From NCBI GenBank assembly GCA_020845475.1, contig JADLFN010000012.1, positions 1 to 43,337 of the forward strand: 43,337 bases of DNA. Reading direction: 5' to 3'. Below the pieces are notes generated by a model. The model was given only the letters and a program-made list of their open reading frames with translations, was not told where the DNA came from and ran no database searches. This stretch comes from Planctomycetota bacterium (GTDB lineage Bacteria > Planctomycetota > UBA8742 > UBA2392). This document shows, in pieces, positions 15,083 to 24,985 of this stretch. The stretch's first letter is position 1; the number at the start of each line of letters is the position of its first letter. The translations under genes and the position numbers were made by a program.

Positions 15083-16540
15083 ATGGACCCGGCCCGCAAA
15101 AGCAGAAGTATCGGCCCTTTGCTGGCCTTCACGTTTGTCGTGGCCGCCGCGCTTTCCGCCGGCGGCTTCACGGCCTATTGGCAAATCCAGCGCGGCTACG
15201 AAGACCAGGCCGCGCGGCGCGCCGAGAATTCCAAACGCATCGGCGAAGAGGTGCGCGAGAATTACAAAGAGCAACTCGCGCGCCGTCTCAAGGGCTATGC
15301 GGCGGCGGCGGCGGCTTCCATTACGCCCACGGGCGCTGCCGGCATCACCAGCGCGGATGACAATCTGGCGCGGCTGTTTCGCGCACGACTCAATGAACTC
15401 AAGCAGGTTGCCGGCGTGCGCCGCGTATCACTGCTGCGGCGCGACGGCACACTGGTGCTCGATACCGGCAGCGGCAAATTCGGCGACAAACCCTACACGC
15501 AGGACCAGAACGAAATCGATGCCTGCTTCAAGGATCGCGCGCCCGTGGCCACGGTGGAGTACAGCGACAAATCCGAGCGCGTTTACCGCAACGCCTTTGC
15601 GCCCGTCAAAAGCCTTGAAACCGGCGAACTCAGTGACTTCGCCGTGGGCGTCGAACTTGAAGATGACTACCTCGCACGCCTTTCTGAAATGCGCGCGCGC
15701 AACGCGCAGGAGCGCGAGCTGCAAAACCAGGAAAACCGCGATCGTCTCGCCGCCCTCAAGCTGCTGCTTTCGCTCACTATCAGCGCCGTGTTTGCCGTAA
15801 CACTTGCCGCGGCACTGCTGATTGCGCGCTACGAAACGCGCCTGCTTGCCGACCTCGCCAAGCAGCGCAGATTGGCCGAACTGGCCCAGTTCAGCTCCGG
15901 CATGGCGCACCAGATCAAGAATCCGCTGGCCGCCATGCGCGGCTACGCCGAACTGATCGCGCGCCAGCTTGAGGACCCGCTGCAGAAAAAGATGAGCGAC
16001 AAACTGATCGCCGAGATCGCGGCACTCGATCGCGTGGTGCGCGACTTCCTGGCGTTTTCGCGCGGCGCCCACGGCTCGCCAGAGAAAGTCAATCTGCGCA
16101 CAGCGCTTTCTCCGATTGCGGAAGCCGCGCGTTCGCGGGGCGCGGGCGCAGTGACGGTGAACCTGGACATGCCCGAAGCCGCGGCCACGACCGAGCTGGA
16201 TATTGATGCCACGGCGCTGCGCCAGGCACTGCTGAATCTGGGCACGAACGCAGCCGAGGCGCTGCGCGAGATCGAGAGCGAAAACAAGAAGCTGGATATC
16301 CGCGCCACGGTTGCCGGAAAACTGGTCACCGTGGAATTTGAGGATAATGGGCCGGGCATTGCCGAGGAGGTTCGCGGTAAACTGTTTGAGCCGTTCGTGA
16401 CAGGCAAGGCAGACGGCACGGGGCTGGGGCTGGCGATCTCACGCAGGTTGCTGCGCGACATGGGCGGCGACCTTTTGCTGGTTCGCACTGGGCCCACGGG
16501 TACCATGTTCCGCGCAACGTTCGCCAAGAAAGGCGAATAG
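15083..16540 (+). CDS. NtrB-like sensor histidine kinase
   Basis: This 485-residue protein has TM1 (about 11-33), a periplasmic sensor domain (about 35-225; no recognised fold) and TM2 (about 226-248). The HisKA domain has the H-box GMAHQIKNPLAAM with His276 as the likely phosphorylation site. The HATPase domain has the N-box NLGTNAAEAL (Asn389), G1 DNGPGI (421-426), F-box FEPFVTGK and G2 GTGLGL (445-450). All catalytic boxes are intact. It should phosphorylate the NtrC-type regulator encoded downstream. Its gene begins two bases after the barrel gene stop. The 245-bp gap to the regulator is filled by a large palindrome, unusual for such a pair. Confidence 0.92.
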   Translation: MDPARKSRSIGPLLAFTFVVAAALSAGGFTAYWQIQRGYEDQAARRAENSKRIGEEVRENYKEQLARRLKGYAAAAAASITPTGAAGITSADDNLARLFRARLNELKQVAGVRRVSLLRRDGTLVLDTGSGKFGDKPYTQDQNEIDACFKDRAPVATVEYSDKSERVYRNAFAPVKSLETGELSDFAVGVELEDDYLARLSEMRARNAQERELQNQENRDRLAALKLLLSLTISAVFAVTLAAALLIARYETRLLADLAKQRRLAELAQFSSGMAHQIKNPLAAMRGYAELIARQLEDPLQKKMSDKLIAEIAALDRVVRDFLAFSRGAHGSPEKVNLRTALSPIAEAARSRGAGAVTVNLDMPEAAATTELDIDATALRQALLNLGTNAAEALREIESENKKLDIRATVAGKLVTVEFEDNGPGIAEEVRGKLFEPFVTGKADGTGLGLAISRRLLRDMGGDLLLVRTGPTGTMFRATFAKKGE

Positions 16541-16550
16541 CAGCGGTTCC

Positions 16551-16749
16551 CCACAGAGCCACAGAGGTCACGGAGAAAGGCTTGAAGTCAGGAAGACAGA
16601 CAAAGGCAAAGCAACCCACAGATTTCACAGATCGGCACAGATTACTGCCGAGAAAAAACCATCTGTGTCCGTCTGGGAAATCTGTGGATAGCAGTTGCAG
16701 TTGTTGTTGAACCAATAGGCCGTTCTCCGAGTTCTCTGTGGCTCTGTGG
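16551..16749 (+). repeat. Nested iterated-word palindrome (CACAGAG/CACAGAT type)
   Basis: The outer arms (16551-16581 and 16719-16749) are 31 bases each and can pair at 27 positions, starting with CCACAGAGCCACAGAG. The inner arms (16616-16642 and 16661-16687) are 27 bases each and can pair at 23 positions, starting CCACAGATTTC. The inner loop is 18 bases. Both arm pairs are made of CACAGAG or CACAGAT words. The element fills the spacer between the histidine kinase and the response regulator genes. Confidence 0.9.
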
Positions 16750-16785
16750 TGGATTCGCTTTTTGCATTAACTGAGAGGAACCAAA

Positions 16786-18147
16786 ATGGCGGATCGCCCG
16801 CATATCCTTGTGGTTGACGACAAAGAAAGCATGCGCGACATGCTCAGTCTGGCCATGGCCGCGCGCAAGATTGACGTGACGCAGGCCGGAGACGGCCTGG
16901 CAGCGCTCGATGCCTGCAAGCGCCGGCGCTTTGACGCCATCGTGAGCGATCTCAAGATGCCGCGCCTTGACGGCATGGGCTTTTTGAAAGAGCTGCGCAA
17001 GGCGGGCGATGTGCCGCCGTTTATTTTCATCACGGCGCACGGCAGCGTCAAAGACGCCGTCACCGCCATGGGCCTGGGCGCGTCGGACTTCATCGAAAAG
17101 CCCTTTGACCTCACGGAGTTCGAGTTCAAGGTTGAGCGCGCCATTGAGGAAGGCCGCGCCTCGCGCGCCAAGCCCGGCGAAGTGGAAGTCAAGCAGCCCG
17201 AGCTGAAGTCGGGCGAGGTGTTGCCGGGATTGATCGGCAACTCGCCGCAACTGATCGAGATTGCCGACATCGTCAAGCGCGCCGCGCGCTCCACGGTTCC
17301 GGTGCTGATCCTGGGCGAGAGCGGCACGGGCAAAGAGCTCGTGGCGCGCGCCGTGCACGCACTCAGCCCACGCGCGGACAAACCCTTTGTCGCTGTCAAC
17401 GCCGGTGCGCTGGCGGCGGGCGTTCTCGAAAGCGAACTCTTCGGCCATGAAAAGGGCGCGTTCACGGGTGCTGACAGCCAGCGCAAAGGCCGCTTCGAGA
17501 TGGCCAACGGCGGCACGCTGTTCCTTGATGAACTGGCCGAGATTCCCGCCAGCACACAGGTCAAGCTTTTGCGTGTGCTGCAGGACAAGCACATCGAGCG
17601 CGTGGGCGGCAGCGAGAGCATCAAAGTGGACGTGCGCCTGGTGTGCGCCACGAACAAAGACCTGCGCACGCTGAGCAAGGCGGGCGCATTCCGCGAGGAT
17701 CTGTATTACCGCGTGAATGTCGTAACCGTGCAATTGCCCTCGCTGCGCGAGCGGCCAGAGGACATTCCCGTGCTCGTTCAGCATTTCCTCAAGAAAGAGA
17801 ACGCCAAGCAAACAGTGCCCGAAGCCGTGCAGGCGCTCTTGAAGGGCTATCAGTGGCCGGGCAACGTGCGTGAGCTTGAAAACGCGCTACGGCGCATGAT
17901 TGCGCTCGCCCCTTCGGGCGAGCTGCGCGCCCAGGACCTGCCCGCGGAAGTCCAGGGCGGCGGCGGCGCAAGCGCGGCTGCCAGCGGCCTGACAGGCGAC
18001 CTGGAGAGAATCGAGAAGAATGCAATCCTCGCGGCGATGAATGAAAGCGGCTGGAACCAGTCGCGCGCGGCGAGAGTACTGGGAGTGGGGCGAACGGCGC
18101 TGCAATACAAGATGAAGAAGTATGGCATACAGAAACCGGGAACTTAG
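16786..18147 (+). CDS. NtrC-family sigma-54-dependent response regulator
   Basis: This 453-residue protein has three domains. The receiver domain (1-120) has the acidic pair Asp11/Asp12, phospho-acceptor Asp55, Thr83 and Lys105. The AAA+ domain (about 148-380) has Walker A GESGTGKE (177-184), the sigma-54 contact loop GAFTGA (224-229) and Walker B GGTLFLDE (242-249). The C-terminal Fis-type helix-turn-helix (about 408-448) includes NQSRAARVLGVGRTALQ. All hallmark motifs are intact, so it should activate sigma-54 promoters by ATP-driven remodelling. Likely targets in this window are the promoters at 13684 and 7955. GAGAGGA precedes the ATG at a good distance. Confidence 0.95.
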   Translation: MADRPHILVVDDKESMRDMLSLAMAARKIDVTQAGDGLAALDACKRRRFDAIVSDLKMPRLDGMGFLKELRKAGDVPPFIFITAHGSVKDAVTAMGLGASDFIEKPFDLTEFEFKVERAIEEGRASRAKPGEVEVKQPELKSGEVLPGLIGNSPQLIEIADIVKRAARSTVPVLILGESGTGKELVARAVHALSPRADKPFVAVNAGALAAGVLESELFGHEKGAFTGADSQRKGRFEMANGGTLFLDELAEIPASTQVKLLRVLQDKHIERVGGSESIKVDVRLVCATNKDLRTLSKAGAFREDLYYRVNVVTVQLPSLRERPEDIPVLVQHFLKKENAKQTVPEAVQALLKGYQWPGNVRELENALRRMIALAPSGELRAQDLPAEVQGGGGASAAASGLTGDLERIEKNAILAAMNESGWNQSRAARVLGVGRTALQYKMKKYGIQKPGT

Positions 18148-18943
18148 CGGACACGGGCAATCCTTGCACGGCCATGCGCTCGCGCCTCGCCGCAGTTCCC
18201 TCGTGGCCGCACTGCTGGTGCTGGTTCTGGCCGCGATGCTGGGGCCGTCCGTGCTGCAGGCTGATGATCTCGACGACCTGAAGAACGCGGTCGCCGATTC
18301 GCAGTCGGAACTTGCAAAGTCTGACAAAGCCGAAAGGGACATTCTCAAGGAAATCAGCGAGAACAACGCAGCTCAGAAAAAAGCCAAAGACGCCGGCAAA
18401 GATGAGGAATACCAGCGCCTGAAATCGCGCGGCATTGAACTCAAGACGAGTCTTTCAAAAACCACAACCAGCCGTCAGCAGGCGGAGCGCAACCTGGCCA
18501 ACAAGCGCGGCGCGCTGCGCAAAGAGGCCAGCAAAGTGGCTGAAGAACAGATCGGCGCGCAGGGCGACGCAAATTCACGAGCCAAACGCGCCGGTGATGC
18601 CGTTGAGATTTGGAAGGAAGCGCTGGGCGAGTTACTCGTGCCTCCGGAAATCAGAAAAGGTGAAGGCCTCGATGACGACGAAATGAAAGCGCAAAAGCAA
18701 GACGACAAACAGCGGCTCAACGACTTCATCACCTGGGCCGGCACCGAGAAAGCCAACATCGAAACCGAGATCAAGCGCGCAGAAGCACTGGTGAAAGCCG
18801 AGGACAAATTCAAAGGCGCTGACGCCCAGGCGCGCCTGATGAACGACGCCAAATCACTCAAGGGCACGCTGGAAACGCGCAATCGCCAACTCAGTTCATC
18901 GGTGAAGACAGCGCAAGAACGCTTGCGCTCGCTTGAGAAGTAG
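18122..18943 (+). CDS. Secreted coiled-coil protein
   Basis: This 273-residue protein has a basic N-region (APRRSS) and a hydrophobic core (LVAALLVLVLAAMLGPSVLQA), a signal peptide or membrane anchor. Nearly the whole remainder is Lys/Glu/Ala-rich heptad sequence, a long coiled coil (about 55-160 and 195-270) broken by a Pro-containing segment (LLVPPEIRKGEG). It is likely periplasmic. The ATG overlaps the NtrC-type gene by 26 bases, so it belongs to that operon. The start is uncertain because the ribosome site is weak. No family is recognised. Confidence 0.7.
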   Translation: MAYRNRELSGHGQSLHGHALAPRRSSLVAALLVLVLAAMLGPSVLQADDLDDLKNAVADSQSELAKSDKAERDILKEISENNAAQKKAKDAGKDEEYQRLKSRGIELKTSLSKTTTSRQQAERNLANKRGALRKEASKVAEEQIGAQGDANSRAKRAGDAVEIWKEALGELLVPPEIRKGEGLDDDEMKAQKQDDKQRLNDFITWAGTEKANIETEIKRAEALVKAEDKFKGADAQARLMNDAKSLKGTLETRNRQLSSSVKTAQERLRSLEK

Positions 18944-19065
18944 CATTACGCCAAGGCAAGCGCCGCGCCTGAGTTTCGGGGCCGTCACCGGGTCATTCCG
19001 AAATTGGTCATGGCGGGACTTCGTTTTATGCCTAAACTAACGCCGCATTCCCGGAGGTAGTGGTC

Positions 19066-21015
19066 GTGTTGAGGTTGACCCGCGTACTTGCTGCGTTGGC
19101 CATCGTCATGCTTGCGCTTGCCCACCACGGCGCCGCGCAAAGCGAGGTCGAGCTGCGTTGGCGCACGCCCAAACGCACATACCTGCTCTACCAGAGCGTC
19201 AGCGCCGAGCAGGCCCAGGCCAAAGCCCAGCGCAAGATCGTGGACAAAGTTGACCAGCTTGTGGCGCCCTCCAAGGCTCACGTTCACCTTTTCGGCTACG
19301 AAATCCTGTGGCCGGACAAGAAGGACCAGGGCATCGGCCTGCTTAATGATCCCAACTACCCGATCACCCTGGAAGACTTGCTGATGCAACTGGCCATGCT
19401 CGTGCCAGGCAAGTCCGCCAAGCAAGGCGACAAATACGAGCGCAAATGGAATTTCACACGAGTTGAAGGACTGCCCGCGCTTACCCTGAGCAGCAGCTAC
19501 GAAGTTGCCCAGCAAGCTGACTACGGGAAGGCGGCCTGCACCATCATTACCAGCCGGCACGTGCTCGCTGAAGCCGCGCCTGCGGCCGATGAAACAAAGC
19601 CCTTTCACGTCTGGCGCCAGTTTGATGTTGACTGTGTTGCCTATTTCAACAGCGGCGAGGGCCGGCTGGAGGGCGCACGTTTTGGGCTTCGCGCGGTCAG
19701 CCATGAACTGGCGAGTTATGAGGGCAGCGTCAGGCGCTACAACTACCGGGACTGGGACTGTGAGTGGGCATTGGCGCGCAGCTTTGACAGCACGATCGAA
19801 AATGACCTCAAGCGTTATGTCGATTCCGCCATCGTGCGCGGCCGTGACCGCCTGCTGGGCATGGCCGACAAAGAGGGGCTTTGGCCCTCGGGCAATCACA
19901 AGCGCGGCGGCACGGCGCTGGCACTGTTGGCGCTGCTGATCTGCGGTGTTGGCCCGGAAAACGAGAAAATCGCCGCGGGCTTCGAAGCCATGAAGGGCCA
20001 GAACGTGGACAACCTCTACGAGGTCGCCATTTCGCTCATGGCCTACGAAGCCAAGTACATCAGTGACGATGAAAAACGCAGCTACCTGGAAAACCGGAAG
20101 GTGGACACCAAACGCAGCGTGAACGCCGAAGACAAAAAAGAAATGCAGCGCCTGCTCGACTGGATCGTGCAGAACCAGAACAAGAAGAACCCTTTCTGGA
20201 ACTACAAATACGAGGAGTCCACAACTGCGGTCGATCGCTTTGATCTCTCGTGCACGCAATACGCGCTGCTCGCGCTGGGCTCATGCCTGCGCTGCGGCCT
20301 GAGCATCCCCGGCGGCATCGTACGCAACCATGTTGACGAGCTGCGCAAGCTGCAGGAAGTCAACGGCCCCGAGATCAAGCGCGTGCTCGGCGGCAAGCCG
20401 CCCAAGCCCGGTCGACCCGGCAAAACCGAGACTCCAGAAGACCGCGAACCGAAATTCACGCGCGCCACGAAGTCAGTCAAGGCGCGCGGCTGGGCTTACT
20501 CCGGAGCCGCAAGCTGGGACAGCAAGACCGGAGTTTCCACGGCCTACGGCTCCATGACCTGTTCGGCGCTTACATGCCTGATGACGGCACTGGATCTTGC
20601 GGCGCAAATGACGCCCGAGCAGCAGCGCACCGAATTCGGCGGCCCCGTGAACTACCTGGCCTGGAAGCAGAACGCCGCCGCCAGTTTCGAGGGCGGCGTG
20701 GCCTGGATGGAACTGCGCTATTCGGTCACGCGCAACGCCAACTACGGGCGCTCGTGGTACTACTATTACCTGTACGGGCTTGAACGCGTTGGCGTGTTGT
20801 GCGACGTGCGCTATCTCGGCGAGCACGACTGGTACGCTGAGGGCGCCAGCACGCTGGTGTGCCTGCAAACACCGGCCAACGATTGGGCGGGTAACGCCGT
20901 GGACACCGCCTTTGCGCTGCTATTCCTCAAGCGCGGCACGGTGCCACTCAAGACGCCGCCGCCCACGCACGACAAATCGGTCGGCCCCGACCGCGTTGAA
21001 CCACTTCAGCGGTAG
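19066..21015 (+). CDS. Secreted prenyltransferase/squalene-oxidase-fold repeat protein
   Basis: This 649-residue protein has a signal peptide (LAALAIVMLALAHHGAA). The body from about residue 255 has repeated helical pairs ending in aromatic/Gly turns (GRDRLLGMADKEGLWPSG, GGTALALLALL). Near the end it has YYYYLYGLERVGVL and HDWYAEGASTLVCLQ. This is the alpha/alpha toroid pattern of secreted planctomycete proteins with prenyltransferase-type repeats. The catalytic DxDD of terpene cyclases is absent, so a binding role is more likely than cyclisation. GTG 19066 is chosen because GGAGG lies eight bases upstream; GTG 19060 would be too close to it. The gap to the coiled-coil gene is 122 bp, so it may have its own promoter. 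Confidence 0.8.
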   Translation: MLRLTRVLAALAIVMLALAHHGAAQSEVELRWRTPKRTYLLYQSVSAEQAQAKAQRKIVDKVDQLVAPSKAHVHLFGYEILWPDKKDQGIGLLNDPNYPITLEDLLMQLAMLVPGKSAKQGDKYERKWNFTRVEGLPALTLSSSYEVAQQADYGKAACTIITSRHVLAEAAPAADETKPFHVWRQFDVDCVAYFNSGEGRLEGARFGLRAVSHELASYEGSVRRYNYRDWDCEWALARSFDSTIENDLKRYVDSAIVRGRDRLLGMADKEGLWPSGNHKRGGTALALLALLICGVGPENEKIAAGFEAMKGQNVDNLYEVAISLMAYEAKYISDDEKRSYLENRKVDTKRSVNAEDKKEMQRLLDWIVQNQNKKNPFWNYKYEESTTAVDRFDLSCTQYALLALGSCLRCGLSIPGGIVRNHVDELRKLQEVNGPEIKRVLGGKPPKPGRPGKTETPEDREPKFTRATKSVKARGWAYSGAASWDSKTGVSTAYGSMTCSALTCLMTALDLAAQMTPEQQRTEFGGPVNYLAWKQNAAASFEGGVAWMELRYSVTRNANYGRSWYYYYLYGLERVGVLCDVRYLGEHDWYAEGASTLVCLQTPANDWAGNAVDTAFALLFLKRGTVPLKTPPPTHDKSVGPDRVEPLQR

Positions 21016-21033
21016 CATCGCCCAAGGTGCGAG

Positions 21034-21774
<741 letters not shown>

Positions 21775-21809
21775 TTAGCGTTGCAATCGAAGCGATGGAA
21801 GAAGCAAGG

Positions 21810-22409
21810 CTACTCACCGACCATGTCAAAGGGCGCTTTCTTGCCAAAGAGTTTGCCCGCGGGGTCATTCCATTCGTCGCGTGTGATGCTGAAACTCTTT
21901 GCCGCCTCGTCAAAAGTCAGCTTGACCGGGGCGTTGCCGTCAGAGAAGTAAACCGGAACGGCATCGCCGTAGCGCTTCCAGTTCCGAGAGTTCGGGCAGA
22001 GCACGACTTTTTTCTTGCTGCCCTTGCCAGACATCGCTACCAGCAGATTCCGGGCCTTGGGGCAAGCGTAAGAACATGACGCTGCGGGCAATTCGCCGCT
22101 CGCTTTCACCGCCGCTCCATCGGCTGCGGCATCTCCCGACTCTGGAATCACGAGCCACTTGGTTATCGAGGGATCCAGGATTTCAAGCCTGATAGCCGCG
22201 CCGAAGAACGCAGCACCCGACTTCTCGCCGAGTTCTTTATCGCGCAACTTCTTCTTTTTGCCGTCGTCAAAAGAAGCTGTCTGCAACTCACTTACCACAG
22301 CGCTCATGCCCGCGCCGGCGGCGTCCGGATTGAGCGGACCTGTTGAGTTGCCGCAAGCGGTAAGAAAAAGCAGCAACGCGGCCAGAGCCGTTGATCCAAG
22401 TGTGCGCAT
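21810..22409 (-). CDS. Small predicted lipoprotein
   Basis: This 199-residue protein has a lipoprotein signal (LGSTALAALLLFLTAC, lipobox LTAC). ATG 22407-22409 is chosen because GGAG lies five bases upstream; the longer ORF would run 58 Arg/Cys-rich residues back into the permease gene. The body has a Lys-rich patch (FDDGKKKKLRDKELG) and two Cys near SCSYACPKARN, possibly a disulphide. It lies 28 bp after the DppC-like permease gene, so it is probably made with the transporter. Function unknown. Confidence 0.7.
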   Translation of the reverse strand: MRTLGSTALAALLLFLTACGNSTGPLNPDAAGAGMSAVVSELQTASFDDGKKKKLRDKELGEKSGAAFFGAAIRLEILDPSITKWLVIPESGDAAADGAAVKASGELPAASCSYACPKARNLLVAMSGKGSKKKVVLCPNSRNWKRYGDAVPVYFSDGNAPVKLTFDEAAKSFSITRDEWNDPAGKLFGKKAPFDMVGE

Positions 22410-22437
22410 CGACGCTCCAAACGGGGCAGGCAAGAAA

Positions 22438-23505
22438 CTAAGTACGAAGCTTGGGATCAAGCGCATCGCGCAAAGCATCGCCAAACAGCGAGAAGCTGAG
22501 CGAGAGCACGAACAGCAGCGTGGTCGCACCCGCGAGCGGCCACCACACACTTGGATCGCGCTGCAGTTCGTTGCGCGCGGCACTGATGACCTGACCCCAC
22601 GTGGGAAGTGTTGGATCGATGCCGATACCCACGAAACTCAGGAAGACCTCAAGCCCGACGCTGCCCACGAAAGCCAGCGTAAAGGTGATAATCACCAGGT
22701 GAAACACGTTGGGCAGGATGTGCTGAAAGAGGATGCGCCCGTGGCCACAACCCAATGCGCGCGCGGCTTGCACATATTCGCGGTTCTTGTGTTTGATGAC
22801 TTCGCCTCGCACAAGTCGGCATAGCCCGACCCACGTGGTGACGCCAATGACCACCAGCACCAACAGAAGGTTGCGCACGGCCTTTTTGTCGTCGCCCAAC
22901 CCCACACCCTCGAACCAGCGCGCGATGGCTTCACTGTCTTTGACGGCCTGGATGAAGGCAATCAACAGAAGCAGCAGCGGAATCGAAGCCAGCACGGACA
23001 TAAGGAAGCCAATGATGTCGTCAACCAGCCCGCCAAAGTAACCGGCAGCAAGGCCCATGATGGTGGCAATAACCGCGCTGATCAGCGTCGGCACAATGCC
23101 GATGATGAACGCCAGCTCGAGGCCGCGAATCAGCTTGGCCAGCACACTCACGCCTTCAATGTCGCAGCCCATCGGAAAGCGCCAGAAATTGCCGTCCGCC
23201 AGGCCCCAACTGCGGGCCTCCATGGCGATTGCAGGGTTCTTTTTGCCGTTCTTGTCTGTGCCGGTCTTGGTCCAGTGTTCGTGTTCGGGACTGAAGGCCA
23301 GAAACCAGCCGGGCGGGTGGTAGTAGCGCTCCATGCCCGTGCCCCCCTCGGCCACTTCGTCAACTCCGGGGCGCGACGCGAGGTCAGCGTCCTTGACCAG
23401 AACACGGGCCAATACTGCAAACAGCATGCAAAGCACGATGACCACGCCGCAAAACATGGCAAGCCGGCGCTTGAGCAACTGCTTGATGACATCTTTCCAA
23501 GGCAT
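22438..23505 (-). CDS. Peptide/nickel-type ABC transporter permease (DppC/OppC family)
   Basis: This 355-residue protein has TM1 at about 14-37, then a periplasmic stretch of about 85 residues, longer than usual (with SPEHEHWTKTGT), and then the family segment FPMGCDIEGVSVLAKLIRG. Further TM helices follow, with the EAA loop around YVQAARALGCGHGRILFQH, which contacts the ATPase. It ends with the family-typical GDALRDALDPKLR. It forms the inner-membrane channel with the DppB-like permease. Its ATG lies three bases after the stop of that gene. Confidence 0.9.
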   Translation of the reverse strand: MPWKDVIKQLLKRRLAMFCGVVIVLCMLFAVLARVLVKDADLASRPGVDEVAEGGTGMERYYHPPGWFLAFSPEHEHWTKTGTDKNGKKNPAIAMEARSWGLADGNFWRFPMGCDIEGVSVLAKLIRGLELAFIIGIVPTLISAVIATIMGLAAGYFGGLVDDIIGFLMSVLASIPLLLLLIAFIQAVKDSEAIARWFEGVGLGDDKKAVRNLLLVLVVIGVTTWVGLCRLVRGEVIKHKNREYVQAARALGCGHGRILFQHILPNVFHLVIITFTLAFVGSVGLEVFLSFVGIGIDPTLPTWGQVISAARNELQRDPSVWWPLAGATTLLFVLSLSFSLFGDALRDALDPKLRT

Positions 23506-23508
23506 GCA

Positions 23509-24975
23509 TTATCCCAGGCGGATGCGTGGATCGACCAACGCATACAGTACGTCTGAAAGCAGATTCGCCAGCATGAATGAAACCGCGCCGATCACCACGA
23601 CCGCGCGGATGATGTTGCCGTCACTGTTTGAAATGGCGTCCACCGTCAGGTAGCCCAGGCCGGGGATGCCAAAGAAACTCTCGAGAATCAGCGAACCCGT
23701 GTAAAGCGCCGGCACCGCCACCACCCAGCGCGTAATCAGCGGGATCAGGCTGTTGCGGAACACATGCTTGAAGAGAACGGTGTTCTCATTCAGGCCTTTG
23801 GCGCGCGCCGTGCGCACGTAATCCTGTCCTACTTCGTCAAGCATGATGATGCGGTTGAAACGCACATGCTCGCCATAGCTGAGAACGACATACAGCAGCG
23901 CCGGCAGCATCAGGTAACGCACCATACCGAACCCTGAAGCAAAGCCGGAGATCGGAAAGTAGTTCCAGTCCGCGGCCAGCATCTTCTGGCCGAACATGAT
24001 CATGGCGATGCCATTGACGCTCATGAGAACAATCGAGCTGATCACCAGCGTCGCATCCATGGGCGTCTTGCGATACATGGCGGCAAGCAGGCCGAAGAAC
24101 AGCGCAATCAGCTCAGAAAGCAGGAACGCTGGCAGCGCCAGGGCAAGGCTCGGCCCCATGCCCTTCCAGAGTACCTCGGCGACAGGACGGCCTGAACGCG
24201 TGTCGCCGAAGTCCATGCGCAACAGGTCTGAAACGTAATGCAGAAACATCGTGAAGCGGCTGGTGTAGCGCAAGTCTGCCTCGACATCTTCGATCTTCGC
24301 GTACTTCTTCGCCGCTTCCGCCTTGGCATCTTTCAGTTTCTGCAATGCTCCCGGCGTTGCGGCCATCGCGTCGTCAAATTGTTTCTTCGCCGCTTCGTAG
24401 TCTTTTCTGGCTTCCTCGACACCGTCCTTCTTCGTTTCCGCCTCTTCCAATGCGGACTTGGCCTCGGCGACAGCAGCCTCCTGCGCCGCCAGCGCATTGG
24501 CCTTGCCGTAGGTCTCGAGTGTCAGTTTCTCTATCAGGAAAGTCGTGGTGGCTGACTTCAAGGCTCCGTTTATCAGCGTCTTGTTCTTGAAGATGCGGTC
24601 TTCCAGAACTGACTTTGCGGCCTTGGTTTCGTCGTTCTGGTCGCGCCCGTCGAGATCTTTCATCTCGGCTTCAAGGCGGTCGCGGTCGGCCGCGAATTCC
24701 TCAAGCAGCGCCGCGTTGAAAAGCTGTGTCGTGCGTGTGGGCAGCGCGCCGGTTTCCATGGCCTTCATTTTGGCCAGGCCGCGCTCGGTCCAGTTGATGT
24801 AGCCCTTGCTTTCGAGCCATTGGTATTGCTGGCGCGCGGTGGATTTTTCACCAAGTTGAATCTTGGCCAGCGCCTCGGGCCGGGTGGAAATCGTGAACAG
24901 CATGAACGTAATGCCCACCACCCCGAGCAGGATGAAGGGCATATACAGCAGTTTTCGCAGAACGTATGCGAGCAT
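23509..24975 (-). CDS. DppB/OppB-family permease with a large coiled-coil insertion
   Basis: This 488-residue protein exceeds the usual 300-340. TM1 (about 8-30) is normal. Residues about 65-235 form an extra Ala/Glu/Lys-rich helical region with heptads (AAVAEAKSALEEAETKKDG), placed in the periplasmic loop between TM1 and TM2. The normal permease resumes at YVSDLLRMDFGDTRSG. The EAA loop is DYVRTARAKGLNENTVLFKH and the C-terminus is the family-typical ALVDPRIRLG. The insertion may reach the binding proteins or peptidoglycan; that is inference. It starts ten bases after the second binding-protein gene. Confidence 0.88.
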   Translation of the reverse strand: MLAYVLRKLLYMPFILLGVVGITFMLFTISTRPEALAKIQLGEKSTARQQYQWLESKGYINWTERGLAKMKAMETGALPTRTTQLFNAALLEEFAADRDRLEAEMKDLDGRDQNDETKAAKSVLEDRIFKNKTLINGALKSATTTFLIEKLTLETYGKANALAAQEAAVAEAKSALEEAETKKDGVEEARKDYEAAKKQFDDAMAATPGALQKLKDAKAEAAKKYAKIEDVEADLRYTSRFTMFLHYVSDLLRMDFGDTRSGRPVAEVLWKGMGPSLALALPAFLLSELIALFFGLLAAMYRKTPMDATLVISSIVLMSVNGIAMIMFGQKMLAADWNYFPISGFASGFGMVRYLMLPALLYVVLSYGEHVRFNRIIMLDEVGQDYVRTARAKGLNENTVLFKHVFRNSLIPLITRWVVAVPALYTGSLILESFFGIPGLGYLTVDAISNSDGNIIRAVVVIGAVSFMLANLLSDVLYALVDPRIRLG

Positions 24976-24985
24976 CGATTCCCCG

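Noticed and set aside
18975..19025. Possible degenerate palindrome element (GGTCATTCCGAAATTGGTCATG)-like words
   Set aside because: Two GGTCAT words occur, but I could not find inverted arms comparable to the other four elements.
18985..20259. 424-codon minus-strand ORF
   Set aside because: It is antisense to the prenyltransferase-fold gene and has no signal or domain; it is a shadow frame.
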